DNA of 64,000 nucleotides from the NCBI GenBank assembly GCA_018417955.1, contig JACTVC010000038.1, positions 62,001-126,000 on the forward strand, read 5' to 3'. Made by a program: the position numbers and the translations under genes. Under the pieces are notes generated by a model, which had not been told where the DNA came from, did no database searches, and was given only the letters and a program-made list of their open reading frames with translations. This DNA is from Laccaria trichodermophora (taxonomy: Eukaryota > Basidiomycota > Agaricomycetes > Agaricales > Hydnangiaceae). Positions within the stretch are counted from its first letter, which is position 1, and every line of letters begins with the position of its first letter. This document shows positions 38,042-51,138 of the stretch, piece after piece.

Positions 38042-40001
38042 TCAGACACCTGTTATCAGGACAAGCTCGCCCTCAGTCAAGCAGACTACGATGCTTCGTC
38101 CATCTGCGTGTGCGAGAGCCCCAACGCCAAGAAGAGCCCCTCCACGGCCGTCGTCAACTTTGAGAATAGCTTGTTTGGCCCAATTTTCCTTGACGGATGC
38201 TGACCGGTAGATGTATACATTTCCACCCCGGTCACGGACGCCGCTTTCGAATGCGAGCACAGCGGTGGACGGTATATGGTGTGTGAACCTGGTGTCCTGT
38301 TTTGAAGCCAACACGAAAGCAAGCGCGGAGTACGTCGAGGCGTGCACCCATCGAGGGATAGGTGTCGCATCTTGTTGTTGCTGTTGAGTGTCCAGGGTGT
38401 AAACTATCCCGTCAAGGTCGTTCTTAACGATCAAAGAGATGCCAGAGCTGCTGCCGTTGATTTTACCTGGAAGGGGCGTGGAAAGTAGTTGGAACGGCAC
38501 GTCCTCAGCGTCTGTCCATGGAGGAGTCGATCCGTCCCCTGCTACCCAGGTGAGATACGCCTGTCTCCCTACAGATGCATCCACATCTTCGTCCATCTCC
38601 CCGCTTGCGAGACTAGGGACGCCCTGGCCCAATCCGAGCCCACTGACATCCTCACCGGTCTGTAAAGCGGCTGTGTATTTTTCGAGCGATTCACGGATAT
38701 GCCATAGCTCGGAGGGGTCAAGGGTTTCTGGAACCTCGGGGTCCTCTATGCCGGTGGTGGCAGAAGAAGCGAAGACCTGCATCCATCTTGTACCTTCGTT
38801 TCGTTTCGTCAGGTAGAGGGTCAGTAACCCGCATGTGTGCTCGGCTTCTCGATCCCAGGTCCAATAACTGGATGAAGACAAGATTCCATCCCACAGTGGC
38901 TTGTTGAGATACGATGGAAGAGGAGCAGCCGTTGGCGTAGTGATGTCAGTGCTGAGCGCTAGTGCATTTGAACTGAAAGACACGTGTATTTGAGATTTTA
39001 GAGTGTCTGACGGGAGGGGGAAAGCGATGGTAACGGAATTGGGAGTTTGGTTCCAAGAAAAGGGCAGAGGCCTCGGTACGTCGAGGTTCTCGTTTGGCCT
39101 CGGTATGGGCGCAATTTCATCGGCTGATGGTTCGTATGGTTTCAGTGTTGAAACGTTGGGGTCAGGATAGGTACTTCCACCAATGAGAAGATGAGAACGG
39201 AGGGAGTCAACGTATGTCGCGAAGATCGGGACGTCCTGACCGCGTCGATGCCACAGGACATCAAGGTGGCGGGGTTCTGTGCTGGGCTGCAAAGACAACA
39301 GGTTGATATTGACAGCCCATATATCAAAGTCAGTCGGTTGATGCTTCATCCCCCGAATTGCCTTGTCGGCGCTTTCAGCGTAGAACCTTGAGGATAAAAT
39401 GGCAACAGCAGACGTTGGCGATGTTCTATAAACAGTGTGGATCCTAAACGGCGCGGATGTAGACCCCAGAGGTAAGGTGTACACTCCGATCGGCTCTGAG
39501 CCGCCATTTTCTCTGATTGTGAAGATATATAGATACCTATTACCGTCAGCAACAACGGCCAGCGTGGGGCTTATAAAAGCCGCAGATGGATATTCCTTGG
39601 GGACTACAGGAGCAGCCTCCGATCGGACGGGCACTGGTAACTCATGCAAAACTCGGAAAGAAGGTGCGAGCAAGTCCTACTTGAGGAAAACACAGTAAGC
39701 AGATCGCGCCAACGAGACGAAGGGCGATCGTACTCACTTTGTTCAAATCAACCAAGATAATCCTGTAGCTAGAGTCAACATAAATGGCGCGACCAGACTC
39801 ACTCTCCACAGCGAGGTGGTTGTGAGTGATGCGACTTTGAACCTCTTGGAATGAGAGTGGCGTCCCTCCTGTCACCGTCGCTTGGGTTGGGGTGAATTGC
39901 AGAGGAAAGCGAGAAACTGCCTTTTCCTGTGCAATAGCCTCGAGCTTGTATCCATCGAATTTAAAATTGATAAGCCTCTTGCTGGGCGTAAAAGTGTTCA
40001 T
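38042..40001 (-). CDS. NUDCD1-like CS-domain protein
   Basis: Two exons (39738-40001, 38042-39676) give exactly 632 residues. The middle (about residue 295 on) is a CS domain of the NudC/p23 type (PFSWNQTPNSVTIAFPLPSD ... IHVSFSSNALALS ... LWDGILSSSSYWTWD), a co-chaperone fold that binds HSP90 clients. The flanking regions are beta-rich, as in human NUDCD1 (CML66), where the N- and C-terminal parts form a propeller that contacts COPI and DHX15. The N terminus KRLINFKFDGYKLEA fits the first blade. The assignment rests on this domain order. It is head-to-head with the GSKIP-domain gene 641 bases away. Confidence 0.83.
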
Positions 40002-40642
40002 CTGTGCTGCAAAAAAGATATCTTAGAATAGCTGCCTTGTTTCTCGGTGATATCATCCAACTTGTCACGTGGCTTGGATGAGCTTCAAGCCCTCAAGCAA
40101 GTTTTTCGGCACCAAGTAATTATAGATTTGAACTATAAATCTCTGCGTGGAAGCGTCTATAAACGAGATACATTCAAGTGTTTTTTGGATTGGGAAGACT
40201 GTCAATGAGTCTATATTCGATGGATGGCGGCAAATGTCCCCGGCCCTCCCGGCCCTTGTTTGACATCATAGAGTATACTACACACCATCCTCCGGTGACC
40301 CTGAAAACACCAAATCCTTTTCTATTTTTGTGAACGGAGGTCAATTTCACCGTCTGGAGACTAAGAACTTCATTTTGAAGAGAATATAAGTAATCAATTT
40401 TGATTTAAGTAGCGGTAGATCCCGAGCATCATAAAACGTAGGGTTGTTTATGCCTTTCATCATCTAACCATCTTTCTCCATCGGACCAAGCTTACAGGCC
40501 TTTCTGGTTTCATTTTCTTGGGCTGTTCATTTACCTGTGGCGCGCCGCGCCTGGAAATTGCAAGGGTAATCGGCGCAGGATGACCTTTAACTACGGCTTT
40601 TTTGCCCATGGCAGAATGTTGAATCCCACATCTAGACAGAAC
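40002..40642. promoter_or_regulatory. Divergent intergenic region, NUDCD1-like / GSKIP
   Basis: 641 bases between opposite start codons. No clear motif. A minus-strand frame at 40460-40651 is short and has no known domain. Confidence 0.4.
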
Positions 40643-41004
40643 ATGTCTCACTCGACACCATCTTTCTGCAATGCTGAGTTGGATAGGGCTCTCAAGGAAC
40701 AGGGCTTTGCTATTCAGAGCTACGCAATTACGAGCTCTTCATCACGACAGGCTTCGGCTTTGGTGGTTCTGCTAGAAGGTCGCCGGGTGACTATCACTTT
40801 GACCACCCAGGGATACTCGGTAAGTTATAACATATTCCCCCCATCCAAACGATATATTGACCCGTTTTTTGGTAGATCGATAATAGCAAACCCAACAGCA
40901 GAAACGTCTACGAGACGCTGGAAAATCTGCTTCAATGTGTGAGCCCTATGTACAACCAGAGGCGACAAGAAGCCTTGTTTGCGGCACTTGAAAAGCTTCA
41001 ATGA
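40643..41004 (+). CDS. Stand-alone GSKIP-domain protein
   Basis: Two exons (40643-40819, 40876-41004) give 101 residues that are almost entirely one GSKIP domain, the fold that binds GSK3-beta in animals and also occurs in the Clu mitochondrial-distribution protein. Visible pattern: AELDRALKEQGFAIQSYAIT, ALVVLLEGRRVTITLTTQGY, then the ending YETLENLLQCVSPMYNQRR and ALFAALEKLQ. The intron is 56 bases and both exons are whole codons. An in-frame methionine upstream (40618 or 40580) could add residues. The partner in fungi is unknown. Confidence 0.85.
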
Positions 41005-41196
41005 TTTCCGCTGTTGACCAAAACGGTAAGTGGGATGCTCTGTTCTAAGGATATTGCCAACATTACCTGATAGCGATGTAACGTAGACCGATAGATTCCA
41101 TGCTGTTGTAATATACAACAAGCGCTGTAAACTGAGGACCACAAACATCATTATAGAGCTTGATCACCCACCCATTTCTGCGTTATAGACCTGCCT

Positions 41197-42098
41197 TCAA
41201 TCCACCTTGTGCCCAGTCCGTCTACTTTCCAAATATTTCTTGTACTCATCGCGGGTGAACGTGAACTCATCTGAGTGAAGGCGGACCTTTCTGATCGTCT
41301 CGCTGATCCACTGTCTCTCTTCGCCATTTCTTATACAGTTAGCCCACCACCTATCCATGCTGCTCCGGATTCCCCGCGAATCCAATTCGTTCCACTCGCT
41401 TTGCTCGTTAAGGACGTGAAGAAGAAATCCTGCATTGAGGTGTTCCAGTCCAAGCTCAGAAAGGCACTTCAGGATCCGAGAAATTCGAAGGTAATTGTGC
41501 GATGACCCTTTGCGCGAGAACGAGAAAAAAAATAAACCTGAGGGGTAAATGGAGGGTAGTTTGCACGTACGAACAAGGTTACGGTAACGCGTTTCAAAAT
41601 TTCGGGGCGGCAAAACCCGATCTACGAGACCTGATTCCGCAGAAAGCAGCCGCATGCCATAGAAATCGAGCATGAGTTTGTACGATTGAACCACGCGTTC
41701 AATGATGACTGGATTAAACTTCATGGCTTGAATTTCATGAGGCTGAAGAGGTTGGCTCTCAAAATTCATGCCATACTCCCGTATGGGGAACCTGGAAACG
41801 AAATTAGAGGATCGCCTGGTGGTGGAAAAAGGTCCAGCCTTACAGCCACTGAATAAATCCATGCTTGAACTCTAGTTTGGAGTAATCACCAAACCATCTG
41901 TCAACGCGACGTGAGCGGGAGGAAAAGTCCATTGGTAGAGCATAGTAACTGGTCGTGAATCTCCTCAATGAGGCATCTATCAGGACGACAACGGAGCTCG
42001 TTCGAGTAGAATTGAAGGTTCTCTGAACGCGTCGGGTCATCGCCATCTCGTGGGTAGTTATCCAGGAACTCTTGAACATCTCTCGGAATCGATTCCAT
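41197..42098 (-). CDS. OGFr-domain protein
   Basis: Four exons (41950-42098, 41844-41897, 41571-41791, 41197-41507) give exactly 244 residues. They match the N-terminal domain of the animal opioid growth factor receptor: FLDNYPRDGDDPTR, WFGDYSKLEFKHGFIQWLFP, IREYGMNFESQPLQPHEIQA, MLDFYGMRLL and SSHNYLRISRILKCLSELGL. The repeats found in vertebrate OGFr are absent. OGFr_N proteins are common in fungi without a known ligand or role, so receptor function should not be assumed. The gene is tail-to-tail with the GSKIP gene, 192 bases apart. No membrane segment or signal peptide is seen. Confidence 0.9.
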
Positions 42099-45000
42099 GT
42101 CGTCTTTTGGTATACGGATACTGTGGGTATAACCAAGTCACTAGAATGAACTTTCCAAGAACTTTCAATGAAGTGTGAGGTCAAAAGTTAGTTGGCCTTG
42201 TTTGCTTGTTTGTGCACACTTTGTAGAGCAACTTTGTAGAGACATGCTCATTTACTGTAACAAGTCCACAATAGCCCACAATACGCGCGTAGCCCACAAT
42301 TCCTAAGTTTCATCCATTTTTATTTCCTTTCTTGAAAACCCTGGCCCTTTTTTTCCCCTCATCGCAAGACTCCTGCTACAATTCCCCACAGTGGTCACAA
42401 TACCCGTTGATATCAAGCATTCCTCCGTTCAACGCGCACACAGCCATCATCGACTGACTCTATACGGGTCATTGTGAAACTGCAAAAGTCCGGAAGAAAT
42501 CACGGTAATTGCCTCTTTCAGGGAGAGCCTGACCCCACATTCCCCACGTGGTGCTCGCGTGGCTAAAAAGCGATCGTGTTTTGACAAGGTCGGAAAACCT
42601 TGAGAGCAACAGTAGAGGGCTGTCACGGTGTTCGGGAAAGGGTGCGAGGGGCTTCATGTTCAGTCGGTCCTCGTCCGACTCGGTTCCATTTAGAGCTCAG
42701 CAGGGGTAGCAATTATTGAAAGGCAAGATTTATTCATTGTAAGAGGTCGACCTTGATCTCCTGTGAATGTAGACGGATTTCCTATTATAATAAGGTTCAT
42801 TGTGTAGCAATCAAGCATGGGACTCAGAGCGTGGTAGACTCTGCATCATTCATGCGTCATAAATGCGTTAACTCTCTTGTCGGGTTCGACAGGGTATGAC
42901 ACAGATGAATCATGTGCACGATACATGAAATGATCGCTGCGACTCCTCGGTGGTAAGTACGTCAAAAAGCGTGCAGTCAGATTATCTTCATACGTCGATG
43001 ATGATATGAGGCGTGGCGTTCGCCTGGTAGAACTCCAAGCTAACATCTGTCAGTCGCATAAACGAGTTATCAGTACCCCGAGAAACGATAAACTCAACTG
43101 ATTGTTGGTTACACAAGCCATACGTTCGGTAAAACACATATGTGCCATCTTGATCTGACATGACAAGGGCACTTTGGCTAAGCAGAGACGACAGCTTGCG
43201 ATGATACGGGAGAGAACGGGAGAGCACCGGCTAATAATCAAGTTAAAAATGCATTCGACCGAAAATAAAGAACCAATAATCCGACGAAAAACCCGATGTG
43301 ACCAGAACACTCCAGAAGACCGCCGAAAGAAAGCCGAGGAAATTTTTGCCTTTTCTCAATGACGACAAGGAAGACACCGGATCACCGACAGGGTGAAGGG
43401 CGGTAAGACTAGGAGCGCGTTAGTCGCCGCACCAAGTGAGCCACCGCGGAAACTGTGCGGCGGGAATTACGCGGGCGTAAACCTCATTCCTTAGTCTAGC
43501 GCCTCGGGAGACGCAAGGCAAGGCGTCATTTACTCGTAGCTCCTGACTTATGTACGCCCGATTATGGAACGTGAGTAGGTATTCATTTCGTTTTGGGGTG
43601 CAAGATAAGCAAGCAAGCACAAGATGATAGCAGCGTCGGAGTCGGATGGGTGCGATTTGGACCGGTTAGAAAAGTGTAGTAAGCCGGAATTGGGTGCAAT
43701 GAATCATGCGGAATGCAACTTATTGGATACATGCCGTAATGTCGAGCTGCGCAGTGGTGGCGACGCGTTGGGATGCAGGAAGAGTCGACTCCGATGAAGA
43801 CCCGTCCGGACGATGTGCGACGTAACCACGTAAAAAAGCGAGTTACATCCGAGCACCAGGTGCTGCCGGTCGCAAAGTTCACCGTACTTAGATAGTGTGA
43901 GGTCAGGAGCATAAGTATTCTTGTCGACGAATAGGACGTCATACCATGACCGCGGCCCGAAGGCTTTCTTCCAGAAACGTCGATACTGGATCAGACCCAA
44001 ATTCATCATCATTGGCGAGCGCAGATCGGCAATTCAACTTGGAAGGGCCAATTACTCGAACTAAACTTGGGAAAAACCTATTGGAAGCAGAAGCCCAGCT
44101 CGGACCCCACACCGTTCCTCTCCTCGGAACTGACGCGTGGTGCTTCTGAGTCCCTAAGTATTGCACCCCGGTTTTTAAAGATACTTGCACACGGTTGTGA
44201 CACCTTGTCGTGGAGGGTTTGGACGTCATCTTTATCGATATACATACGGTGATGTCGGCAGATAGTTTTCAGCCTCCAGAGAAACGGACGACGCAAATAA
44301 ACAACCACTTTGCTAGTAGACAGCGTTCAAGACATCTATTCCAAGGTCCAGAAGCGTCGCGTTTGTGGGGAAACAGATAGCTCTCAGACCACATCCAAGA
44401 GGAGAACCCAAGAAGCAGTGTCAACGTTGATTTCCAGCAGACTTCCTTTCCAGGGTTCGCAGAGGCAAACTGACTAGAGAGGATTTCCCCGGGGAGAAGA
44501 AGAAACTCCTGAAGGGTAAAGATTGTACTTGGCGTGCCTTAGTAGATATTTGGCAGGTTGTTTGTTAGCCCGAGTAAAAAACAAAGGTATTATAATGGGC
44601 TGTCCAGAGTGGGTCGTTGTTTTGTAGGTCGACTAGTAAATTAGGCATATGACGCCTGCGGGGTATGATCAAGTGACGGTGAGCGGGGAAGCTCGACACC
44701 CAAAAGGATAGGCGCGCTTGAAAGTCTGTTTGTTCGGCCGAGGTGGGCGCCATGAATTGCGGAGTCCGGGGTAGTAGGGCATGACGAATGCTGAGGAACA
44801 CTGCTTTGCGGGGATGAATAACCAGCGGGAAAGCCAAGGGCGTTCCGTTTCGCAAGGGCGTTGGGTGAGGCACGGAACGGGAGGAGCATTACCACGGAAC
44901 AATCGTGGGTGATCCAGGTAGACATTTTGTGACGATGTTGTTGTAAATGTGGAAGTGATTGTCGCATTCACGCATGTTGTTGACAAGGCATTCCGAGGTT

Positions 45001-46008
45001 GCATGTGATGGTTCGAACTCGGCTATTGGGGATCAACAAGGAGTTGGTGCAGTTGAGGTCGGAGCTGATTTACCCGTGACTCTGTTGATAAGGAGTGTAG
45101 AAAGGTGTTTATAGATGGTTGGATGGCACGGACAGATGACCGCAGTCAACGGACAGTATGAAAGAAGTCTAACAGCTCGGAACAGGACGGCGATGATTGA
45201 AACACCGGCGAGGTGGACCGCGAGGGATTTGGTGAGCTTTGGAGAGGTCAACGTTCAACGTTGGTCAGCCGTTCATCACATGTTTCGGAGTTGGATGGGT
45301 GATAAATGGATGAGTTGAATGAGGTTGAATGAGGTTGCATGTTATTGTGATGATCATATTGTGGTGTTCTGAATTGACAAAACAACAAAAGCTATGATAT
45401 GGACAATAGGGGCCACAGCAGGCCACAGCGAGCCACAAGCAGTGGAGATTGTTGGGATTAAACCGGGAGAGCAGCGGTGGCCCAGAAGAACGTGAAAAAA
45501 AGGCGATGGCGGACCGTGACACTAGTGATTGGGGCAAGAGAGGACGGGACGGAGAGATTGCGGAAAAACACGGGGATTACCGGTTATGGATAAACATGAG
45601 CATAATATTCGGGAAATATGGGAATTATTAGATATAATGCCTACGAGACATTCATGGATGGAAAGCCAGTTGAAGAACAAGTTTGAACAAGGCGAGTTGA
45701 ATGTGTCAAGAGAGAATAAATGGATGTAAAATGAATGTAAAATGGGGGGACCGAGTGGCCGAGTGAGCGGGCGGGCAAACAGGGCAGCCGCGGAACCTCG
45801 GTCAGATATAGAATAGTTCCGGCAACCGGTACGAAAGGGCGTGGCGCACACAAGTGGGGGTACTGTTACGGAAATGGCATGTTACATGAGCCCGATATTA
45901 TCTTGGATCGAGATCTTGAGGTAAATAAATAATAAATAAGGTGTGGATACTTATAACGAGACTGATTGTTGATTGTCATTTCTCCTTTACCTTGTCCCCA
46001 TCGCCGCA
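42099..46008. other. 3.9-kb gene-poor stretch
   Basis: Between the OGFr-domain gene and the Ecl1-like gene, which diverge. Minus-strand frames cluster at 42846-43310, 43420-44012 and 43939-44308, some with protein-like segments (for example SWYDVLFVDKNTYAPDLTL), but I cannot join them into a gene or name a family. They may be a decayed gene. A short GAGGTTGAAT/GAGGTTGCAT repeat lies at about 45315-45340. Confidence 0.45.
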
Positions 46009-47594
46009 ATGGACTTCGACTCATCCTGGTGTCCCGTATGCGACAGGCAAATCCTCCCCAAACGTTATCAAGTTCCCGTTGCTCCTCCTCAACCCTCCAT
46101 TCCCGTTCCTCCTCCCTCTTCTCCCCAGTCATCTCGTACGTTGCTATTCCTTTTACTCCGAACATCATACTAAACCTTTTACTCAGCCACCAAATCACAA
46201 AGGCCAAAGGTTTCTGCACGACGAAAGCAAGGCGGAGGTCTTGTCCAGGGCACCGGTCGCCTCAAGCCAAATGGCACCATCAAGCGAACCGACTCCAACA
46301 CAAAGCCCGCTCCCCAACCACCCGCAAAGCCAGCCGCTCCGATCAAAACTCGCACTATAATTGACCAGGGCCCAATTCCTCTCTACTGCTCCGACGCCTG
46401 TCAGTTGGCTGACATACACGCCCTCAACCGCGGTCTCCCCATCAATCCCAACCGCGAGCACGCTTCTCCATGTACCCGCACGAACACCTTTTCTACGGAC
46501 GGCAGTGATCTCGAAAGCGATGCCACCGGGTCATCAGTACAATCCACATCCTCAACATCATCCACAGCCACTCCATCCATCGCGAAACTTGCTGCCTTCC
46601 TCAACTTCCCACCCCTGCCTCCTCCTGCACCCACCTACGTTGACGACAGCAACTCGGATTCAGAACCCCTCGAGTACAACAGCGGCATCATGATGGCTGG
46701 CCGCCTCATCGATTCTTTGTGCCCAAAGCCCGCTAAGAAGCAAGCCCACGGAAACTATAGGGTCATTCCAGAGCCACGCGCACCAGTTGCAGGGTGGACG
46801 GATGGTAGCAACGCCTGGCGGGCATCGGTCTACAGTTTTAGCTCACAAAAGCTCTCCCCTGCTGATGACTCCACCAAGCCATACAGTACAGTTCCAGCTT
46901 TATCTCACCGCTCTCGTGGCACGTATTCGCAATTCTCCGCCCCCACCCCCACATCACACACAGCCTCCCTTCCGTCATCTTCCACCGACATGCTCGCCAA
47001 ATTTTCAGAGTCGTTCAATCGTCGTTCAGAGCTCCGCTCTGCTCTTCACTCTCCTCCTTCACCCACATCGCCAGATTACCCCGCTACCGCACCTTGCAGT
47101 CAAAAGCGCGAGCGATCACTGCTCAGGCCCGGAGCGGAAGGGAAACTGCTAGTACCCGACGTCAAGCTCAAGGTTAACAGCGCCTCCAGCGCCTCGCTTT
47201 CCAGCGCGTGGAGCGGTCCTGCTACTGCGAGCTCAAGAAGGAGTGTTCGCAGCCCACTATCATCGGCCATGAGCGATTTCAGCGACGAAGAGGTTCAGGC
47301 AACTCGCTATGGCAGCGCTACATCCCTTCCACATCAAGCAAAGCGGCCAGTGGTCGAAAGTGAGCCTCATTTCGCACATATTCTCTTTATTTTACTTATG
47401 TGTCTCTTCCAGCCCGCTCGTGGTCGTATGACAACCTTAGAACATATCCCATCATGAAACTTCCCCCTAAGATCGTCAAACGAATGGAGCGACAAATCGT
47501 TGATGGTGTTGAGGTCGAGGTCGAGATCGAGGAGGTCGTCGAGGAGCCTCGCAAACGCCTCTTCTTGTTCCCCGCACCCATTCGCTGCTCATAA
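46009..47594 (+). CDS. Ecl1-like lifespan regulatory factor
   Basis: Three exons (46009-46135, 46187-47359, 47413-47594) give exactly 493 residues. The Ecl1 module is split between the start (MDFDSSWCPVCDRQI) and about residue 105 on (RTIIDQGPIPLYCSDACQLAD): two Cys pairs that would form a zinc-binding site, joined by a linker. Fission yeast Ecl1, about 80 residues, extends chronological lifespan when overexpressed and responds to sulfur and zinc limits. Here the module is followed by 350 residues rich in Ser, Thr and Pro and a C-terminal charged stretch (MERQIVDGVEVEVEIEEVVE). The module is clear; the function of the extension is unknown. Confidence 0.82.
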
Positions 47595-50500
47595 GCAGTA
47601 TCCTTTATCCTCTTCCTTTGGGGGCTCGGGGGGTCATCTGGGTTTTTTTCACTCTTCATCGCTCTGCTTTCGACGCTGCACTGCCTATAATATTCTCCTA
47701 CACACCATACCTTGCACGCCAACGACAATTTACGACCTTCTACTTCACCTGCATCGTTGCGACAACGACGACGACGGAAACACAGCAGCTTCATCATCTA
47801 CTTGCAATTCTCATCATAATGATACCCTACATCAATATCCTTATCGATCCACACAACAACCTGCATCTTATTATCATCGCCGCGCATCCTCATCGTCCTC
47901 GTCGTGCCAACGACCCCAAAATGTCCTATATGCCAACCGCACTTGCTGTCGCCTCTGGCCTCTGGCCCTCAACTTCCTGTAATACCAAGCCTTGTACTTT
48001 TATCTGTTTGTTTATCGTCGGTCTGCAGAACTCTTCCCTTTTCCCTCATTGTATTTTGGTGTAACTTTTTTACATAGCATTATTACCCCAGCAGCATTCA
48101 CATAGCCCACCGTTTTGGCAGGCATGATTAATTCCCTTATACCATTTTTTTGCTTGGCAATTTACCTGTACAAAGTTCATAGGAATTCAAAAAAACACTT
48201 TGAAATGTCATATGTGCATATCTGTCAATTAGGAAGAAACGTTCATTGTCACATCGATGAACTTTGAAATGCAACACAGGCCCGAACAGGTCCGAACTAT
48301 ACGCATATATCGATCTCACGGCATGTACAAGTCTCCTAAGGGTTAGATAGGGTCTATACGTGAGCGGCGGCCCGCTGATTGAATCAGTGATGGCAGGAGA
48401 CCAGGGCAAGCAAGCTCCTCAGCCACACGAGATCCCCGCTTTCTTTAGGCTAGGCACGTTTTTTGTTTGTTTTTTTTTTGTGAAATTCCAGTGACGGGGA
48501 TGATCATGCTTGGGGTTGGGAATATCCACCAACCCTTTTTTGTGGGGTTATTTGGGGTAAGAAGGTGTGGACCTGTCTCAACAATTTCTCTCACAGCGCA
48601 ACCTAGTTGGTTCCTGGTACTCTTAGTCTGACTGAACGTTGGTCAAAAAGGATTTCAATTCAGTGTGCGTGCGAGCAGGTCTAGCGACCGTATACGTGAG
48701 CTTGAGCGCATATACATAGAGCATAATTTTTTTTGAAGATGTGTCGTGACTTCCAGATTAATTTTATTTCAGCGATGCCGGTAGCTGTTACGCAAAATTC
48801 GGTGCGAACGACGGGGGACTAGAGATAAAGGAGGTAAGTCAATTTGCTACAGTTGCCAGTCTGAGTTTGTCCGCGGAAAGTTTCGTTGTGTTCGATGTCC
48901 CTCCTCAACTTACTTAATTGCTTCAAGTCATGGTCTTTTTGAAAAGGACCTCTCGAAATGAGGTCATCAAGTTGTATATTCCTTGCATACTTGGTAATTG
49001 AACCTTGATTGAACCAATGAAGCACTCGCGTCGCGACATGAGGCGTTCAATTCAATCCGACACGGCGTTCCGGAGGTGTAGAGGATCATCTTGAGATGCA
49101 AAGTCAGGCGAGAGTCATCGCGCCTGATATTCCCTGCTGTGTGCGGTCTGCGAGTCGAAGCCCGAGACGCATGTGGAAGTAAGAATACAACAATAATAAC
49201 TATGTACAAAGCACCAAAACAGACCGACGCCCATCGCCATAAGGAACGCAAGGCATCAGGTGACCGCAATAACCAGAATTCCAGTCTTGACCAGGAGAAG
49301 CTAGCAACCAGGAAAGGCCCTAGCACCGAACATAACAACAACTCTAGCTTCGACCAATGGAAGCCACTATATCTCTATAAGTATGTTATGCTGTTCTTCG
49401 AAGCGAACAATCAACAGAGGACCAAGCATCGCAAAAGTTAAATTGAAAAACACACAAGGATGGGGTCACATGAACGAAGTGTTCAGTTCATATGAATTCG
49501 GCCTTTTTGAAGTTTTTTGTGAGCGAGGCGAATTTGTTCCGGAGCATGTAACAAATGGTTGTGAAGGCGCCTGCTTCGTTTATATATTTCGTGATTGACC
49601 TGCAGTGCTCGTGCCAGACTCAAAGCCACCGTTTGAATTTTTTTGAGGGTTCGTTTCACAGCCGCATTGCAGGCTGCTAGTGATAAAGCCTCCAGAAAGT
49701 AACCGCAATTGCCGAAGTCGCTTAATTTTTTGACTGCCAGAGTTATAGATTCACCCTCCCTTTTCCAGCAGTTTAATTGTAGGTCAAGGGATGAATACAA
49801 GTACTTACTTAACAGTGGCGGGAATCCGGAAATGAAAGGTCACTTGACATACTTTCATAACAAGACTCCTGCCTTGCAGTACGTCGATAGCTGACATGAG
49901 GCCGGAGGGCCGCCGAAGACAAGGTGTAGGGTATTTAACCTTAAAAAGCTATTGAGCGTTTTCACCAAGTACAAGCTATCAGCCGTCCAGAATCGAATGC
50001 GTCAGCGAGCGCTGAGTCGAGTCAACTTCGAGTCAGAAATCATCGGTCAATCGGTCATCCTGCACAGGAGACACCAAAAACCCCAGTTCATGTGACCGTA
50101 GTGCCTATTAATTGAATCCAAGAGGAGTCGATAAACGGGAAATCATTGACGGGCATTTGGATCCGGAACAAGCTCTAATTGCGGCTGTGGATGGTGGTGA
50201 CAGCGGCGGAAACACATCACATGTTGGGTTCATTGCTCTGGCATGCGTGGATTTTGTCTTTTAACACAACGCCGCAGGGAGGGTTGTCTGACCGCGTGGA
50301 CCGTATAGGCACCAGGTAAGCTTGACCATGACGCTGTCATCGTAGTGCCCTTGGCTGTCTCGCAGCAGACACGTGCGCCAGAGTGTCCACAATGATCTTG
50401 CTTGTTCGCCCAAGGCCTAAAACATAGTACACGAGTTCGAGGAACAAGACGTTGCCGACAGAACTTGAGAGAATCTCCAAAATGTAAAAGACGGTCCAGC

Positions 50501-51138
50501 TTCTACGCTTCTGAACGCCAGAGATTACTTGACTTTCTGTGTAGACTAAATCTAGGCGTATCGTCACGACGACAGGGTTTGGCAAGAATGGCGATCAAAA
50601 GATAACCCCCAACTGCTGGCTCTGGAGTTCCTGGCATGGTATCGAGGACGTAAGTGCGTGTCCAATAGATCATGAGAGGGAAAACGTTGAAAGGTTGATC
50701 TGCCAGAGTGCGTGTGGAAGTTGTCGCGGAATTTTCATTCAATTTCGGACCGATGAAAGCAGACTCCAGGAACTTCTTGGTCTGTAGAACTAGTACACGT
50801 CGCGAAGATGTCATCGTTGTGAGGGGGGGAACATAAGGGACGGAAAACTGTGCGACGGCTAGAGGCTGAGGCTGCTGACTGCTGCTGAGCGGTGCACATG
50901 GTGGCGGCTTCAACAAAGGCGCCACGACGTCATTGACTTCCGCCATCATCCACGCTGCGCTGATCCGCTAAACCATCTCCAGCGATTGTGCCTGCAACTT
51001 TCACTGCACATGCGATATATATTCTTATGTATTCGACAGTGATATCGATTTCCCAATAAAGTCGCAATATACCCACTGGGATTTCCACCTTCAATTTCCA
51101 AAGATTTCGCTTCCAATCAATCGATAAGACGAGTTCAT
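47595..51138. other. 3.5-kb gene-poor stretch
   Basis: Downstream of the Ecl1-like gene. The first 400-500 bases probably include its long 3' UTR. Frames at 48967-49341 minus (hydrophobic middle), 49483-49800 minus and 50503-50949 minus (147 codons) have no recognisable domain and no convincing splice partners. I see no RNA gene. Confidence 0.45.

Noticed and set aside
48967..49341. Minus-strand frame with a hydrophobic stretch
   Set aside because: One hydrophobic run is weak evidence of a membrane protein; no homologous motif and no transcription signals.
50503..50949. 148-codon minus-strand frame
   Set aside because: Protein-like in places, but no domain and no conserved start context; kept only as part of the gene-poor stretch.
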